This document shows positions 1 through 9,303 of a stretch of 64,000 nucleotides of DNA, piece by piece. The stretch's first letter is position 1, and each line of letters starts with the position of its first letter. Origin of the DNA: CAWGXG01 sp963826505 (GTDB lineage Bacteria > Chloroflexota > Anaerolineae > Aggregatilineales > Aggregatilineaceae); assembly GCA_963826505.1 (NCBI GenBank), contig CAWGXG010000006.1, forward strand, positions 744,001 to 808,000, written 5' to 3'. Made by a program: the position numbers and the translations under genes. The notes beneath the pieces were generated by a model, which was not told the origin of the DNA, did no database searches, and saw only the letters and a list, made by a program, of their open reading frames with translations.

Positions 1-1
1 A

Positions 2-823
2 ACTAGGAAACGGTTGAAAAAGTCGGCCCTCGTCTTGCTGGCTATTATGCTCACTCTGATCAACATTGCTCCGTTGATCTGGACTTTGATGACCGGCTTC
101 AAAACCCGGTTGGAGATCTTCACGATAAACCCGCCAGTGTGGGTACCCGCGAGCTTGAACCTGAAAAACTTCGAAGCGATTTTCGATAAACGTCTTCCGA
201 ACTTGCAGAATTCCATTATCGTCACGGTGGGGAGTACGGCGGGCGTGCTGCTGATCGCAGTTCCGGCGGCTTTTGCGCTGGCCGTGTTCTCCTTCAAACG
301 CAAGCAAAATCTCGAACTCTGGATTCTTAGCACGCGCATGATGCCACCTATTGCGGCGGCAATCCCGCTTTATCTTGGGATCCGAGAGATCGGGTTGTAT
401 GACACGCGTTTGGGCTTGATACTCGTTTACATCGGTTTCAACCTACCGTTTGCGATCTGGATGGCCAGCACGTTTCTCAGGCAACTCCCTGGGGAGATTT
501 TCGAAGCGGCTCTCGTGGATGGATGTTCTTGGCCCCAGGTTCTCGTCCGGATTGCGGTCCCGCTTTCTATCGGTGGGCTGTCGACAGTGGCGATCTTCAC
601 GGCTCTGTTCTGCTGGAACGAGCTTCTGCTGGCTATCTTTTTGACCAGCAGCAACGCCAAAACCTTTACGGTTGTCCTGACTACATTTGTGGGCCAGACC
701 AATATCGTATGGGAGCAGATGGCCGCGGGAGCGGTCGTTCAAATTGTGCCGATAGTGATTCTCACGTTCCTGACTCAACGATATATTGTTGCTGGCCTAA
801 CAATGGGAGCAGTCAAAGAGTAG
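2..823 (+). CDS. Sugar ABC transporter permease, MalG type (5' end outside window)
   Basis: This is an inner-membrane permease of a CUT1 carbohydrate importer. It shows about six hydrophobic helices and the EAA loop (EAALVDG at about residue 167 of the visible part) that docks on the ATPase. It ends in the usual AGLTMGAVKE tail of MalG-like proteins. A TTG at 14 could start the protein, but the frame is open to the window edge and the residues before it look like a normal cytoplasmic N-terminus, so the true start is probably upstream. The partner permease and binding protein would lie to the left. The genes that follow suggest a polyol or rare-sugar substrate; this is inference. Confidence 0.9.
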   Translation, partial: TRKRLKKSALVLLAIMLTLINIAPLIWTLMTGFKTRLEIFTINPPVWVPASLNLKNFEAIFDKRLPNLQNSIIVTVGSTAGVLLIAVPAAFALAVFSFKRKQNLELWILSTRMMPPIAAAIPLYLGIREIGLYDTRLGLILVYIGFNLPFAIWMASTFLRQLPGEIFEAALVDGCSWPQVLVRIAVPLSIGGLSTVAIFTALFCWNELLLAIFLTSSNAKTFTVVLTTFVGQTNIVWEQMAAGAVVQIVPIVILTFLTQRYIVAGLTMGAVKE

Positions 824-955
824 GCTTTGAGATGTCGCGCGTCTGTCCCGGCAGTTTTGTTAAGTTTTGAGACGACATCGCGACGATATTGGACGGTGAG
901 TTGAGTTTGCCGGTATCGAACTGGCGGTCAATCTTCGAACTCAGGAGGTTCTACG

Positions 956-1702
956 ATGGGTGAGGTGGTTTTGGTGACTGGCGCGGCAAAAGGGATTGGC
1001 CGCGCGATCGCTCTGGGCATGGCGGATCGCGGTTACGATCTGGTAATCAACGATTTGCCCTCCGACCAAGCCGCTCTAAACGATGTCGCCAAACAAATTC
1101 AGGACAAAGGTCGGCGTGCATTGGCGCTGTTGGCGGACATCAGCTCCAAGCAGCAGGTCCATGCGATGGTTGATAAAGCCATAGCGGGCATGGGTCAGAT
1201 CGATGTGCTGGTCAACAATGCTGGCGTGCTGAGTGTGAGTTTGGTCGAGGACCTTCCCGAAGAGAGTTGGGACAAAGTCTTTAACGTGAATGCCAAGGGT
1301 ACTTTTTTGGTGACACAGGCGCTCATTCCACATATGAAGGCCCGCCATTCCGGTCGGATCATTCATATTTCATCCATCGGCGGCAAACAAGGCGCGCCCG
1401 GTCAGGCGCACTACTGTGCTTCCAAAGCGGCGACCATCGAATTCACGCGCGTTTTGGCGATGGAACTCGGCGAATATGGCATTACCGTTAACGCGGTCTG
1501 CCCAGGGATCATCCTGACAGAAATGGGCCGCAATAACCTCGGCACACAAGAGAACATTGATCGCTGGACAAAAGCCACTGCTCTTAAGCGGCTGGGTGAG
1601 CCCGAGGATGTAGTGGGCTCTGTGGCCTTTTTCGCCTCCGAGGATTCGGCGTACATCACGGGCCAGTCGCTCAACGTGTGCGGGGGAATCATCTTCTACT
1701 AA
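956..1702 (+). CDS. SDR-family NAD(P)-dependent oxidoreductase
   Basis: Classical short-chain dehydrogenase of 248 residues. It has the Rossmann glycine motif TGAAKGIG near residue 8, NNAG near 89, and the catalytic Ser (ISSIGG) and YCASK (Tyr-x3-Lys) near 150-160. AGGAGG at 943-948 fixes the ATG start. The protein should oxidise or reduce a sugar, polyol or sugar acid in the cytoplasm. It follows the importer permease by 132 bases and precedes a phosphatase, an isomerase and AraM, so it is probably one step in catabolism of the imported compound. The exact substrate cannot be read from the sequence. Confidence 0.9.
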   Translation: MGEVVLVTGAAKGIGRAIALGMADRGYDLVINDLPSDQAALNDVAKQIQDKGRRALALLADISSKQQVHAMVDKAIAGMGQIDVLVNNAGVLSVSLVEDLPEESWDKVFNVNAKGTFLVTQALIPHMKARHSGRIIHISSIGGKQGAPGQAHYCASKAATIEFTRVLAMELGEYGITVNAVCPGIILTEMGRNNLGTQENIDRWTKATALKRLGEPEDVVGSVAFFASEDSAYITGQSLNVCGGIIFY

Positions 1703-1728
1703 ATCAAAATGGGATGCCTCGGAAAGCT

Positions 1729-1761
1729 ATCACCCTGGGGGCATGGTGTTCCCAGGGTGAT
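1729..1761 (+). terminator. Stem-loop after the SDR gene
   Basis: ATCACCCTGGG (1729-1739) and CCCAGGGTGAT (1751-1761) form a perfect 11-bp stem with an 11-base loop. No T-run follows, so it is a weak terminator candidate or an mRNA-stabilising or processing hairpin between the dehydrogenase and the phosphatase gene. Confidence 0.5.
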
Positions 1762-1879
1762 TCCTGCAACATTGTGCAGTTCTGCCAGCAGGCGTTTCTT
1801 ATCATGCACTTGCCGTCTATGACCCGTGTTGCAAATAGAAACCAACGCGCTGGCAACACCATGCGAAAACAAGGGACCT

Positions 1880-2707
1880 ATGGGACTTGCAGTTGACGGT
1901 TTCATCTTCGATCTTGATGGTACAGTCTATCTCGGCGAGAAAGCGCTGCCCGGCGCAGTGGACACCCTTGCTTTTTTGCGCGAACACGGCAAGCATGTGT
2001 TGTTCGTCAGCAACAAACCGCTCCAGCCGCGCACCGCATATGCCGAAAAGCTGACCCGTCTGGGGATACCGGCGACCGAAGACGACGTGATCACGTCGGG
2101 CTTCGTGCTGGGCTATCACCTGGCCGCCCACCATCCAGACTTACGTTATTATGTGATCGGTGAGCAAGCGCTCATCGCGGAACTGCGTGATCATGGCTTG
2201 CATATTGTGGACGAGTTCATGGAGCAGGACCCCAAGCAGGTAATCGATCCGGCGGGCATAGACGCGGTCATCGTCGCGTTTGATCGCACGCTGGACTACC
2301 GCAAGCTCAACACGGCCTATCAAGCCTTGATCCAAGGGGCGCGCTTCTTCGCTACCAACGCCGACAAAACCTGCCCTATGCCGGGCGGTGGCATTCCAGA
2401 CGCCGGGGCAATCATCGCCTACCTCGAGCATATCTCAGGCCGCACATTGGAGTTGTTAGCGGGCAAGCCGTCCCCGCTGATCATGCAGGTGGCGCTCGAC
2501 CGTTTGCAGGTCCCGGCGGCGCGCTGCCTGATGATGGGCGACCGGCTCGAAACCGACATGTTCATGGGTCAGCAAGCGGGGATGCAGACCGCCGTGGTGC
2601 TAACCGGGGCTTCGACGCGCGCCGATGTGGCCCGTATGGAGCGTCCGCCCGATCATATTTTAGAGAATATCGGGGAGCTGCGCGGGCTGATGGTGAACTC
2701 TGATTAG
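1880..2707 (+). CDS. HAD-IIA family sugar phosphatase, AraL/NagD-like
   Basis: Cytoplasmic HAD-superfamily phosphatase of about 275 residues. Motif I is FDLDGT near residue 10, motif II lies in FVSNK, the Lys motif is AGKPS near 196, and motif III/IV is MMGDRLETD near 218-226. A cap domain of the NagD/AraL class sits between motifs II and III. An upstream ATG (1826) is possible, but the ATG at 1880 starts right before the conserved core. AraL and AraM are neighbours in the Bacillus subtilis ara operon, and the same pair of families occurs here, separated by one gene. The likely role is dephosphorylation of sugar phosphates, possibly housecleaning. The exact substrate is unknown. Confidence 0.85.
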   Translation: MGLAVDGFIFDLDGTVYLGEKALPGAVDTLAFLREHGKHVLFVSNKPLQPRTAYAEKLTRLGIPATEDDVITSGFVLGYHLAAHHPDLRYYVIGEQALIAELRDHGLHIVDEFMEQDPKQVIDPAGIDAVIVAFDRTLDYRKLNTAYQALIQGARFFATNADKTCPMPGGGIPDAGAIIAYLEHISGRTLELLAGKPSPLIMQVALDRLQVPAARCLMMGDRLETDMFMGQQAGMQTAVVLTGASTRADVARMERPPDHILENIGELRGLMVNSD

Positions 2708-2780
2708 CAGACCTGCGTTGAAATCCGAAAAAGTGTTTTCCGAACAGATTTATCCAAAACAATCTTGATGGGAGGATAGA

Positions 2781-3638
2781 ATGCCTAAGTATGGAGCACA
2801 TGCTTTTGTGTGGGTTCCCGACTGGACAACCGAAACGGGCAACCAGGTGATCGCATGGGCAGCACAGACAGGTTTTGATTTCATTGAAATTCCATTGCTC
2901 AGACCCGCCGAATTTGATGCCCCTGCCCATAAGAAGGCGTTGAAAGAGGCCGGGATTGAGGCGGTTGCATCGCTGGTTCTGCCCCGCGATTCTCATATGC
3001 CGGCAGAGCCGGAAAAAGCCAAACGGTTTCTGTTCACGGCTCTGGATAAATTGGAAGCGATTGGCGGCACATATCTTTGTGGCTGCATCGGCTATGCGCA
3101 CGGGCTGCTGACAGGTCTGCCCCCTACGGCGGATGAGCGGCGCGTCGTGACTGAGACCTTGGCCGAAGTGGCCGAGGAGGCCCAGAAGCGGGGTATCACC
3201 CTGGGTCTGGAAGTCTGCAACCGCTACGAAACCTATATGTATAATACCCTGGAAGATGCCCAGGACACCATTATGGCTGTCCACGCGCTGGGCGCGGACA
3301 ACATCCAACTGCACGCTGACACCTATCACATGAATATCGAGGAAGAAGGGTTCTACAAACCGATCGTCAACACCGCCGCGACGTTGGGCTATATTCATAT
3401 GAGCGAAAGCCATCGCGGATTGGTAGGGACGGGCACGGTGAATTGGGACCAAGTATTCCAGGGATTGGCCGATGCCAAGTATCAAGGGCCGCTGGTTCTC
3501 GAATCCTTTGCAGCCATTAACAAAGACCTGATCGCGGCGACGTGTTTGTGGCGTCCGCCTAACAATCCGCCTGCGGTCCTGGCGGCGGAAGGGTTGAAAT
3601 TCTTGCGAGAAGGAGCCGCGCGCGTCGGGTTGGCGTGA
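2781..3638 (+). CDS. Sugar phosphate isomerase/epimerase, tagatose 3-epimerase-like TIM barrel
   Basis: TIM-barrel protein of 285 residues in the xylose-isomerase-like superfamily. The four metal ligands expected of D-tagatose/D-psicose 3-epimerases are visible: Glu in LGLEVCNRYE (about 150), Asp/His in HADTYHMNIEE (about 180), His in MSESHRG (about 210) and Glu in VLESF (about 243). GGAGG at 2771-2775 sets the ATG. It probably epimerises a free ketose at C3, in line with the neighbouring dehydrogenases and importer. The substrate is inferred from the family only. Confidence 0.85.
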   Translation: MPKYGAHAFVWVPDWTTETGNQVIAWAAQTGFDFIEIPLLRPAEFDAPAHKKALKEAGIEAVASLVLPRDSHMPAEPEKAKRFLFTALDKLEAIGGTYLCGCIGYAHGLLTGLPPTADERRVVTETLAEVAEEAQKRGITLGLEVCNRYETYMYNTLEDAQDTIMAVHALGADNIQLHADTYHMNIEEEGFYKPIVNTAATLGYIHMSESHRGLVGTGTVNWDQVFQGLADAKYQGPLVLESFAAINKDLIAATCLWRPPNNPPAVLAAEGLKFLREGAARVGLA

Positions 3639-3679
3639 GGTTGACCACGTTACGTAGAAATCCAGCATTGTGACGTTTC

Positions 3680-3736
3680 CCAAGACAGAATAGCGACCTG
3701 TGATTTGTCGCTTCGAAGTTTGTTATTCTGTCTTGG
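3680..3736. repeat. 57-bp inverted repeat between epimerase and araM
   Basis: CCAAGACAGAATA (3680-3692) is repeated as its exact reverse complement at 3724-3736. Inside lies a second short stem, GCGAC (3693-3697) with GTCGC (3707-3711). There is no T-run. It could be an RNA structure before araM, a regulator site, or the scar of a tiny mobile repeat. Confidence 0.6.
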
Positions 3737-3780
3737 ATAGAGTTTCAACAACCTGTCCATAGGGGCAAAGGAATAATCGC

Positions 3781-5046
3781 ATGAGGCACGATGTCACGAT
3801 CTACGTCGGAAGAGATGCGCTGCAACACTTGCTCGATTTCTGTCAGGCGCTGCCGTTACAGCGGTTTACGATCATTGCGGATGACAATACGTATGCCGCG
3901 ATGGGAAGCCGCGTTGAGGCGATGCTCAAGGACGCCGGGCTGACCGTGACCACCATCGTCCTGACAGGGGACGAGGTCATCGCCGATGAGAAATATCTCA
4001 CGCAAGCCCTGATTCAGACACCGGTCGCCGAGCAGACGTTTATCGCGGTGGGCAGCGGCACGCTGACCGACATCACTCGCTTCATCAGCTCGCGGACCCG
4101 GAATGCGTTCATTTCGGTGCCGACGGCGGCCTCGGTGGACGGCTTTCTATCTACGGGGGCGCCGCTGGTTGTGGGCGGGGTGAAGGAGACCTATCGTGCA
4201 CATGGTCCGGTCGCGGTGTTTGCCGACTTGCAAACGTTGGCCGATGCGCCGTCCGAAATGAGTGCGGCGGGTTTTGGCGACATGGTCGGTAAGGCCACCA
4301 GCCTCGCGGATTGGAAGTTGGGTCACCTGTTGTGGAAAGAGCCCTTCGATCCCGCCATTGAAGAGCGAACGCGCGACGCGCTGGACATTTGCATCCAGGC
4401 TACTGACGACATCGTCAGTGGTTCCGAACAGGGGATGCGCAAGCTGATCGAGGCACTGATCGAGTCGGGCCTGTGTATGCTGGATTTCGGCGATTCGCGG
4501 CCTGCTTCCGGGTCCGAGCATCATTGTTCGCATTTTTGGGAACTGCAATTGCTCCGCGATTCGAAACCGGCGATTCTGCATGGAGCGAAGGTGGGTTACG
4601 CGGCGATATTGATCGCGCAGTTGTACGAGAAGGTGCGCGGGTTGAGTCGCGAGCAGGCCGCCGGTATGCTTGAGGCGACTCCGCTTCCCGATGCTGCTGC
4701 GGAAATCGAAGAGATCACGCGGGTCTATGGGACGGCGGCGGACGATGTCATTCGGATACAGGCTCCGTTTCTTGAGATGACGCCAGCGGCTTATCGCCAG
4801 CTTCAGGCGCAGGTATTGGAGAACTGGCAAGCTATTCAGGAAGTTGCCAACACGGTACCCTCTGCAGCGGAAATCAAGGCGATTTTGAGCCGGGCTCAGG
4901 CGCATGTTGGTTGGAAGTCGCTCGGAGTGGAAGAGCGATATGTGTATCCAGGGCTGCTGTACGGCCACAATCTACGCAATCGCTTCACGATTGTAAAATT
5001 GTGCCGGATGTTAGGCGTCGATGTGAAATCGTCGGTCCAACTGTGA
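3781..5046 (+). CDS. araM: sn-glycerol-1-phosphate dehydrogenase, AraM/EgsA type
   Basis: Member of the iron/zinc-dependent alcohol dehydrogenase superfamily, 421 residues. The dinucleotide-binding GSGTLTDITRF lies near residue 93 and SVPTAASVDGF near 112. GDMVGK and the metal-ligand histidines in SGSEHHCSHFWE (about 243) and LHGAKVGYA (about 268) are all present. AraM enzymes interconvert dihydroxyacetone phosphate and glycerol-1-phosphate. The HAD phosphatase and epimerase upstream are typical company for AraM in sugar operons. The ATG at 3781 follows a weak AAAGGA. Reduction of another ketose phosphate is possible. Confidence 0.85.
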   Translation: MRHDVTIYVGRDALQHLLDFCQALPLQRFTIIADDNTYAAMGSRVEAMLKDAGLTVTTIVLTGDEVIADEKYLTQALIQTPVAEQTFIAVGSGTLTDITRFISSRTRNAFISVPTAASVDGFLSTGAPLVVGGVKETYRAHGPVAVFADLQTLADAPSEMSAAGFGDMVGKATSLADWKLGHLLWKEPFDPAIEERTRDALDICIQATDDIVSGSEQGMRKLIEALIESGLCMLDFGDSRPASGSEHHCSHFWELQLLRDSKPAILHGAKVGYAAILIAQLYEKVRGLSREQAAGMLEATPLPDAAAEIEEITRVYGTAADDVIRIQAPFLEMTPAAYRQLQAQVLENWQAIQEVANTVPSAAEIKAILSRAQAHVGWKSLGVEERYVYPGLLYGHNLRNRFTIVKLCRMLGVDVKSSVQL

Positions 5047-5198
5047 GCCAGGTTTGGGGTCGAGTGGATCGTAGGTTGCCGTGAGAGCGGACGCATTCAT
5101 GACAGGGGTCTTGGCCTAAAGGGTTGTGTTGTGATTCATCACTGTGTCTTTGACTGCTAGAGACGATATCTTTAGCGAAATTGTCGACGGAGGTTAAG

Positions 5199-5522
5199 AT
5201 GAGACAGGCTGTGATGACTGCGCCCGGCAGTATTGAGTTTCGAGAGGTGGAGAAGCCGTCTCCCAAGGACAACGAGGTCCTGATGCAGACCCGGCGCATT
5301 GGGATCTGCGGATCAGACATTCACGTCTTCCATGGCAAACATCCCTATACAAGTTATCCCGTGGTCCAGGGGCACGAAATCGCCGGGATCGTCGCTGCTG
5401 TGGGGCAAGACGTTCGGGGCGTTGCTGTGGGCGATTTTGCCTTTGAGAATTTTCTGGACGCCTATCACGCGATTGAGGCGGTGGGTGATCAGTCCATGAG
5501 AGTCATGGTGTATCTCGATTGA
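5199..5522 (+). pseudogene. Zinc alcohol/polyol dehydrogenase with large internal deletion
   Basis: The first part is the GroES-like N-terminus of a medium-chain dehydrogenase: GICGSDIHVFHG holds the catalytic zinc Cys and GHEIAG the next ligand. After residue ~80 (VGDFA) the sequence jumps directly to a typical family C-terminus (ENFLDAYHAIEA...MRVMVYLD). The Rossmann domain and roughly 230 residues are missing, yet the frame is kept, so this is an in-frame deletion leaving about 107 codons. GGAGG at 5189-5193 marks the ATG at 5199. The product cannot bind NAD and is very likely inactive. Confidence 0.85.
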
Positions 5523-5588
5523 CACGATGTGCTTGCGCGATGCAAGTACGTGGCCCTCAAGGGCAGACGGCATTGAAGAATCGATTCG

Positions 5589-5884
5589 GTGAGTGGGTCG
5601 ATTGTTCTTGAGCCCGGTCCGAACACGATGTGGAATCCGTATCACGGATTTAGCTGGGCATGGATGATCGGCATGGGGCTAATGGTGATCTTGTTCTGGG
5701 GCGGGTCATCCACGTGCTTGATCAGGTGGTCGCTGGACGCGGCTATCCGCGCGCCATTCGTAGCGACAACGGCCCAGAATGCCTACATCGAACGTATCGA
5801 CCTTGTCAGTCTTGTGCATTGCTCGCTTCTATATACGACCCCCACAACTGTGTTTGGCACTCGCAGGGCGGTTTTTGTTGCTGA
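5589..5884 (+). pseudogene. IS3-type transposase (DDE integrase) scar beside a membrane-segment fragment
   Basis: One frame carries VLDQVVAGRGYPRAIRSDNGPE (about 5707-5772), the core around the second Asp of IS3 OrfB transposases. The next frame continues at once with QNAYIER, which in intact elements lies further downstream. The scar therefore carries its own deletion and frameshift. Just before it (5589-5700) a glycine- and tryptophan-rich hydrophobic stretch, WAWMIGMGLMVILFWGG, resembles small SHOCT-like membrane proteins, but it has no complete gene. Confidence 0.65.
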
Positions 5885-5887
5885 CGG

Positions 5888-7441
5888 CTACACAGGTCGG
5901 TACTCAAAGCAATCGAAGTGCGCCGGGGTGGTGCTGCGCTGGCCGTTACCGGTAGCATACATCCCAAAGTACACGCCGGTGAAGCCGCCTGCTACCTCGG
6001 TAGATAGATGGTGCGCCGTGCCGGCCCCCAGTTCGCGAAGTATGCCGTCTGCGGCGGCGTATTTGAAGTTGTAAGTTAGTGCAGAGGCTTCAACCACCAA
6101 TGTGACCGGCCCATCCCCGATTGGCTCACAAGCCAGCTCGGCCTGCAACAATGGCCCGATTCGCTGCCGGAATATTACGCTGCGCTGCCCGTCGCGCCGG
6201 GTAATGGCGATCTCATAATGATGGCGCTCGTTCATCAGGACCGTGAGGCCGGCCTCTTCGTTCTCTCGTGCCGGGCCAAAATCGATCGTCGTCGATACCA
6301 CGCAGTCAAAATGCTGCTGTCGGCGGCCAATGAACGCCGGTGAAGCTACGTCGTCCAACGTCACCGCCGAGCCATGCAGGGTCAATGTGCCCGGCTTCTC
6401 GGTCAGGGACCAATCCTCGGCATGCGGATTTCGCAGGAAGTTCCAATACAATGGTAGTTCTGGCAGCCTAAAATCATCGAAGGTGGTGTTCGGGGTTTGA
6501 TCCACCTCTGCCGGATTCCCAGGCAGATGATCGACAGCCATTTCCAGTTCTATACGTCCACCGTTTCCCACCACCGGCCAGCCATCGTCCCATGTCACAG
6601 GAGCCAGGAACGTCTCGCGCCCCAGGTGATGGGTGCGTGGAATATAGTTGAATGTATCGGGCCACCGAATCGCCAGACAGACCAACCACCAGCTGCCATC
6701 CTCTGCCTGGAAGAGTTCGGCGTGACCGGTGGCCTGAATCCTGTGGTAGCGGCTGCGATGAGTCAGAATGGGGTTACGCGGGCACGATTCAAACGGTCCC
6801 CAGGGCGTGTCGCCCCGCGCAATTGTCACCATATGCCCGGTATGCGTACCGCCCTCCGCGATTAACAGGTAGTAGCGACCATCGATCTTGTACAGGTGGG
6901 GGGCCTCCGGCCAACTACCGCCGGTTCCTTTCCAGAGGTGGCGCGTTTCGCTCCGGTGCTCGCCGGTGTCAATGTCGATTTCAAACTGGAAGATGCCTTC
7001 TTGAAGATGATTGCATTGGAAATAAACCTTACCATCATCGTCGAAGAACAGAGATGAATCAATCGAGCTGTTGAAACCCGGCGTGTCGCCAAACGTCACC
7101 CAGATGGGTTCCGACCATTCGCCCGCCGGATCGTCTGTCCAGACGAAAAAGTGCCCGTTATCGGTCACATTGGTCGTCACCATATAAAACCGGCCATTAT
7201 GATGGCGGATCGTCGGAGCGTAAATGCCGCCCGAACTCCGTGCCCCATTCAGCGGCAGTTGTTCCGGGCGCGTCAAGCAGTGGCCAATTTGCTCCCAATG
7301 CACCAGGTCGCCGCTTTTGAACACCGGCACGCCAGGAAAATATTCAAATGTACTGGTAACAAGGTAGAAATCGGCACCCACGCGGCACACGCTGGGATCA
7401 GGATAAAACCCGGGGATCACAGGATTACGGTATTTCATCAT
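5888..7441 (-). CDS. Glycoside hydrolase family 43 (beta-xylosidase / alpha-L-arabinofuranosidase)
   Basis: Five-bladed beta-propeller glycosidase of about 517 residues with a C-terminal beta-sandwich, as in two-domain GH43 xylosidases. The general base Asp is in GFYPDPS (about 14), the pKa-tuning Asp in NSSIDSSLF (about 128), and the acid Glu in WPEAPHLY (about 183). No signal peptide is visible, so it should act in the cytoplasm on imported oligosaccharides. The start is ATG 7441 or, with better spacing from GGAG, ATG 7438. It lies downstream of the GH51 gene and the oligosaccharide importer on the same strand. Activity could be xylosidase, arabinofuranosidase or both. Confidence 0.9.
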   Translation of the reverse strand: MMKYRNPVIPGFYPDPSVCRVGADFYLVTSTFEYFPGVPVFKSGDLVHWEQIGHCLTRPEQLPLNGARSSGGIYAPTIRHHNGRFYMVTTNVTDNGHFFVWTDDPAGEWSEPIWVTFGDTPGFNSSIDSSLFFDDDGKVYFQCNHLQEGIFQFEIDIDTGEHRSETRHLWKGTGGSWPEAPHLYKIDGRYYLLIAEGGTHTGHMVTIARGDTPWGPFESCPRNPILTHRSRYHRIQATGHAELFQAEDGSWWLVCLAIRWPDTFNYIPRTHHLGRETFLAPVTWDDGWPVVGNGGRIELEMAVDHLPGNPAEVDQTPNTTFDDFRLPELPLYWNFLRNPHAEDWSLTEKPGTLTLHGSAVTLDDVASPAFIGRRQQHFDCVVSTTIDFGPARENEEAGLTVLMNERHHYEIAITRRDGQRSVIFRQRIGPLLQAELACEPIGDGPVTLVVEASALTYNFKYAAADGILRELGAGTAHHLSTEVAGGFTGVYFGMYATGNGQRSTTPAHFDCFEYRPV

Positions 7442-7572
7442 ATACTCCGTGTTTTGGGATACTACCCGAATTTGGTAGGCATGCACCGTTACGCCTATCA
7501 AAAAACAACAGGTGCGCTACATCGAATGGCTGTCGAAATCGTCTCTATAGGAGCGCTCTTCCCGCGTTCTAA

Positions 7573-9062
7573 CTAAAGCTTCACTTCAAGGGCAGTAAAA
7601 GAAAGCGGCGGAAGCTCAAGTACTGCGCTCGGCCCATCCAGTTTGGGAGCGGCAATCTGGGTTGGTACGACCCGATCGGGATTCTCAAAGCTGTTGAATG
7701 CCTTTGGATCGGTGCCTGACAGCTGGTACGCTGGGCGTATGGCTTCAGGAGTACGGTCCTGCCAATGCAATGCCGCGGTGATGCTCGCCGTTTGGCTGCG
7801 ATTGACAATGAATATTGCCTGATGTCGTTCTCTTCATCATAAGACGATGACACATCCAGCAGGGGCATTTCGCCAAACTTCTTTGTTTCGTAGGTCGGAG
7901 ACTTCACATTGACGTCCAGTGCGGTCCCGCTTGCCAGTTTGCTGAAGAGCAGCAGCGGATAATAAGTCGTGTGTTTGAGAAGCGAATCACAACAGGTCGT
8001 GATCGGGGAAATGGCGTTGACAATCTGGGCGATGCAAGCAATCTTCAGGACGTCCGATTTGCGCAGGAACACATTCAGCCACTGCGCCACAACCAACGCA
8101 TCTTCGAGGTTATAGACTTCCTCGCTGAGGTGGGGCGCTTCCGTCCACTGACCATCGCCGCTGCGATTCTTGTACCACACATTCCATTCATCCCAGGACA
8201 GATACACATCGTGCTTTGAGCGATGCTTGGCCTTTACGTACCGCAGTACGCCGGTCAGGGTATCGACGAAGCTTTCCAGTTCGCCACTCAATGCCAGGTA
8301 GCTGTCGGTATCGCTATCCCAATTCCCGGCGTAGTAATGCATCGAATGGTAATTCACCTGGTCCCAGCAGAGTTCCAAGACAGTACGATCCCATTCGGGG
8401 TAGGTCGGCATTTCACAGCTGGAGGATCCGCAGAGAACGAGTTCGGTCGATGGATCATGCCAGTGCATCATTTTGGCGGCTTCGCAGGCTTTCTTCCCAT
8501 ATTCCACCGCGTCTAGATGCCCTATTTGCCAAGGACCATCCATTTCGTTTCCGACACACCAGTATTTCACGCTGTAGGGATCGGCGTGACCATTGCGGGC
8601 GCGCAAATCTCCATAGCGTGTGCCAACCGGCCCGTTGCAGTATTCGACAAGGTTGGCGGCATCCTGAATGGTGCCAGTCCCCATGTTGACACCCATCATC
8701 GGCTCGGCATTCAGCTCCCGGCAGAATTGCAGAAACTCATCCGTGCCAAACTGGTTGGATTCGATGGAGTGCCAGGCGAGGTCACGACGGCGTGGGCGCT
8801 CGTTCTTTGGACCGATGCCGTCTTCCCAGTAGTACCCACTGAGGAAATTGCCGCCGGGATAGCGAATAGATCGCAGGTTCAGGTCCCGCAGGGCAGCCAG
8901 CACGTCCCGGCGCAAGCCGTGTTCATCGGCATGGGGCGACGCCGGATCGTAGATGCCTTCATAAATGCACCGTCCCATATGCTCCGCAAACCCGCTGAAG
9001 AGCAACGGCGAAATGGCGCTGATAATCCGATTCGTATCAAAGTAAATGGTAGCCTGTGCCAT
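7573..9062 (-). pseudogene. GH51 alpha-L-arabinofuranosidase, frameshifted near its C-terminus
   Basis: About 495 codons in total. The acid/base Glu lies in WCVGNEMDG (about 173) and the nucleophile Glu in YLSWDEWNVW (about 292), as in GH51. No secretion signal is visible, so it probably trims arabinose from imported arabinoxylo-oligosaccharides. At about 7815-7828 the frame shifts: the upstream frame would run on as unrelated sequence, while the proper C-terminal beta-domain (AIFIVNRSQTASIT... SFTALEVKL) continues one base off and stops at 7573. Both catalytic residues precede the break. It may be a sequencing error or a recent inactivation. ATG 9062 begins the conserved MAQATIYFD. Confidence 0.85.
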
Positions 9063-9187
9063 AATCAGGGTACTTTCATGATAAATGCATTCTGCCGGTA
9101 AGAAGTGTTCTGGGGCCGCACGATGGCACAACAGCATCCGCAATCAAAAATTAGCTGTGCATGTCATGCGCTAACCTAGCCGAAAGT

Positions 9188-9280
9188 CTACTTCATCCCT
9201 GTGCCTGTAGTGACGATGCCTTCCAAGACATGACGACGAGACGACAGGAACAAAATGATAAACGGAATAGTCAGCAGTAC
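9188..9280 (-). pseudogene. C-terminal stub of a MalG-type sugar permease
   Basis: Reading backwards from 9280, about 30 codons encode LLTIPFIILFLSSRRHVLEG and then IVTTGTGMK before a stop at 9188. This is the typical last helix and tail of CUT1 permeases. An in-frame stop lies just upstream and no other part of the gene is present. It suggests that a sugar importer once preceded the GH genes and was replaced by the Opp/Dpp-type operon. Confidence 0.6.
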
Positions 9281-9303
9281 TGACTATGTCTGGTGACTGG
9301 AGA

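Noticed and set aside
2562..3683. 373-codon open frame on the minus strand
   Set aside because: It lies antisense to the well-supported epimerase and phosphatase genes, is rich in Arg, Gln and Pro, and has no family motif.
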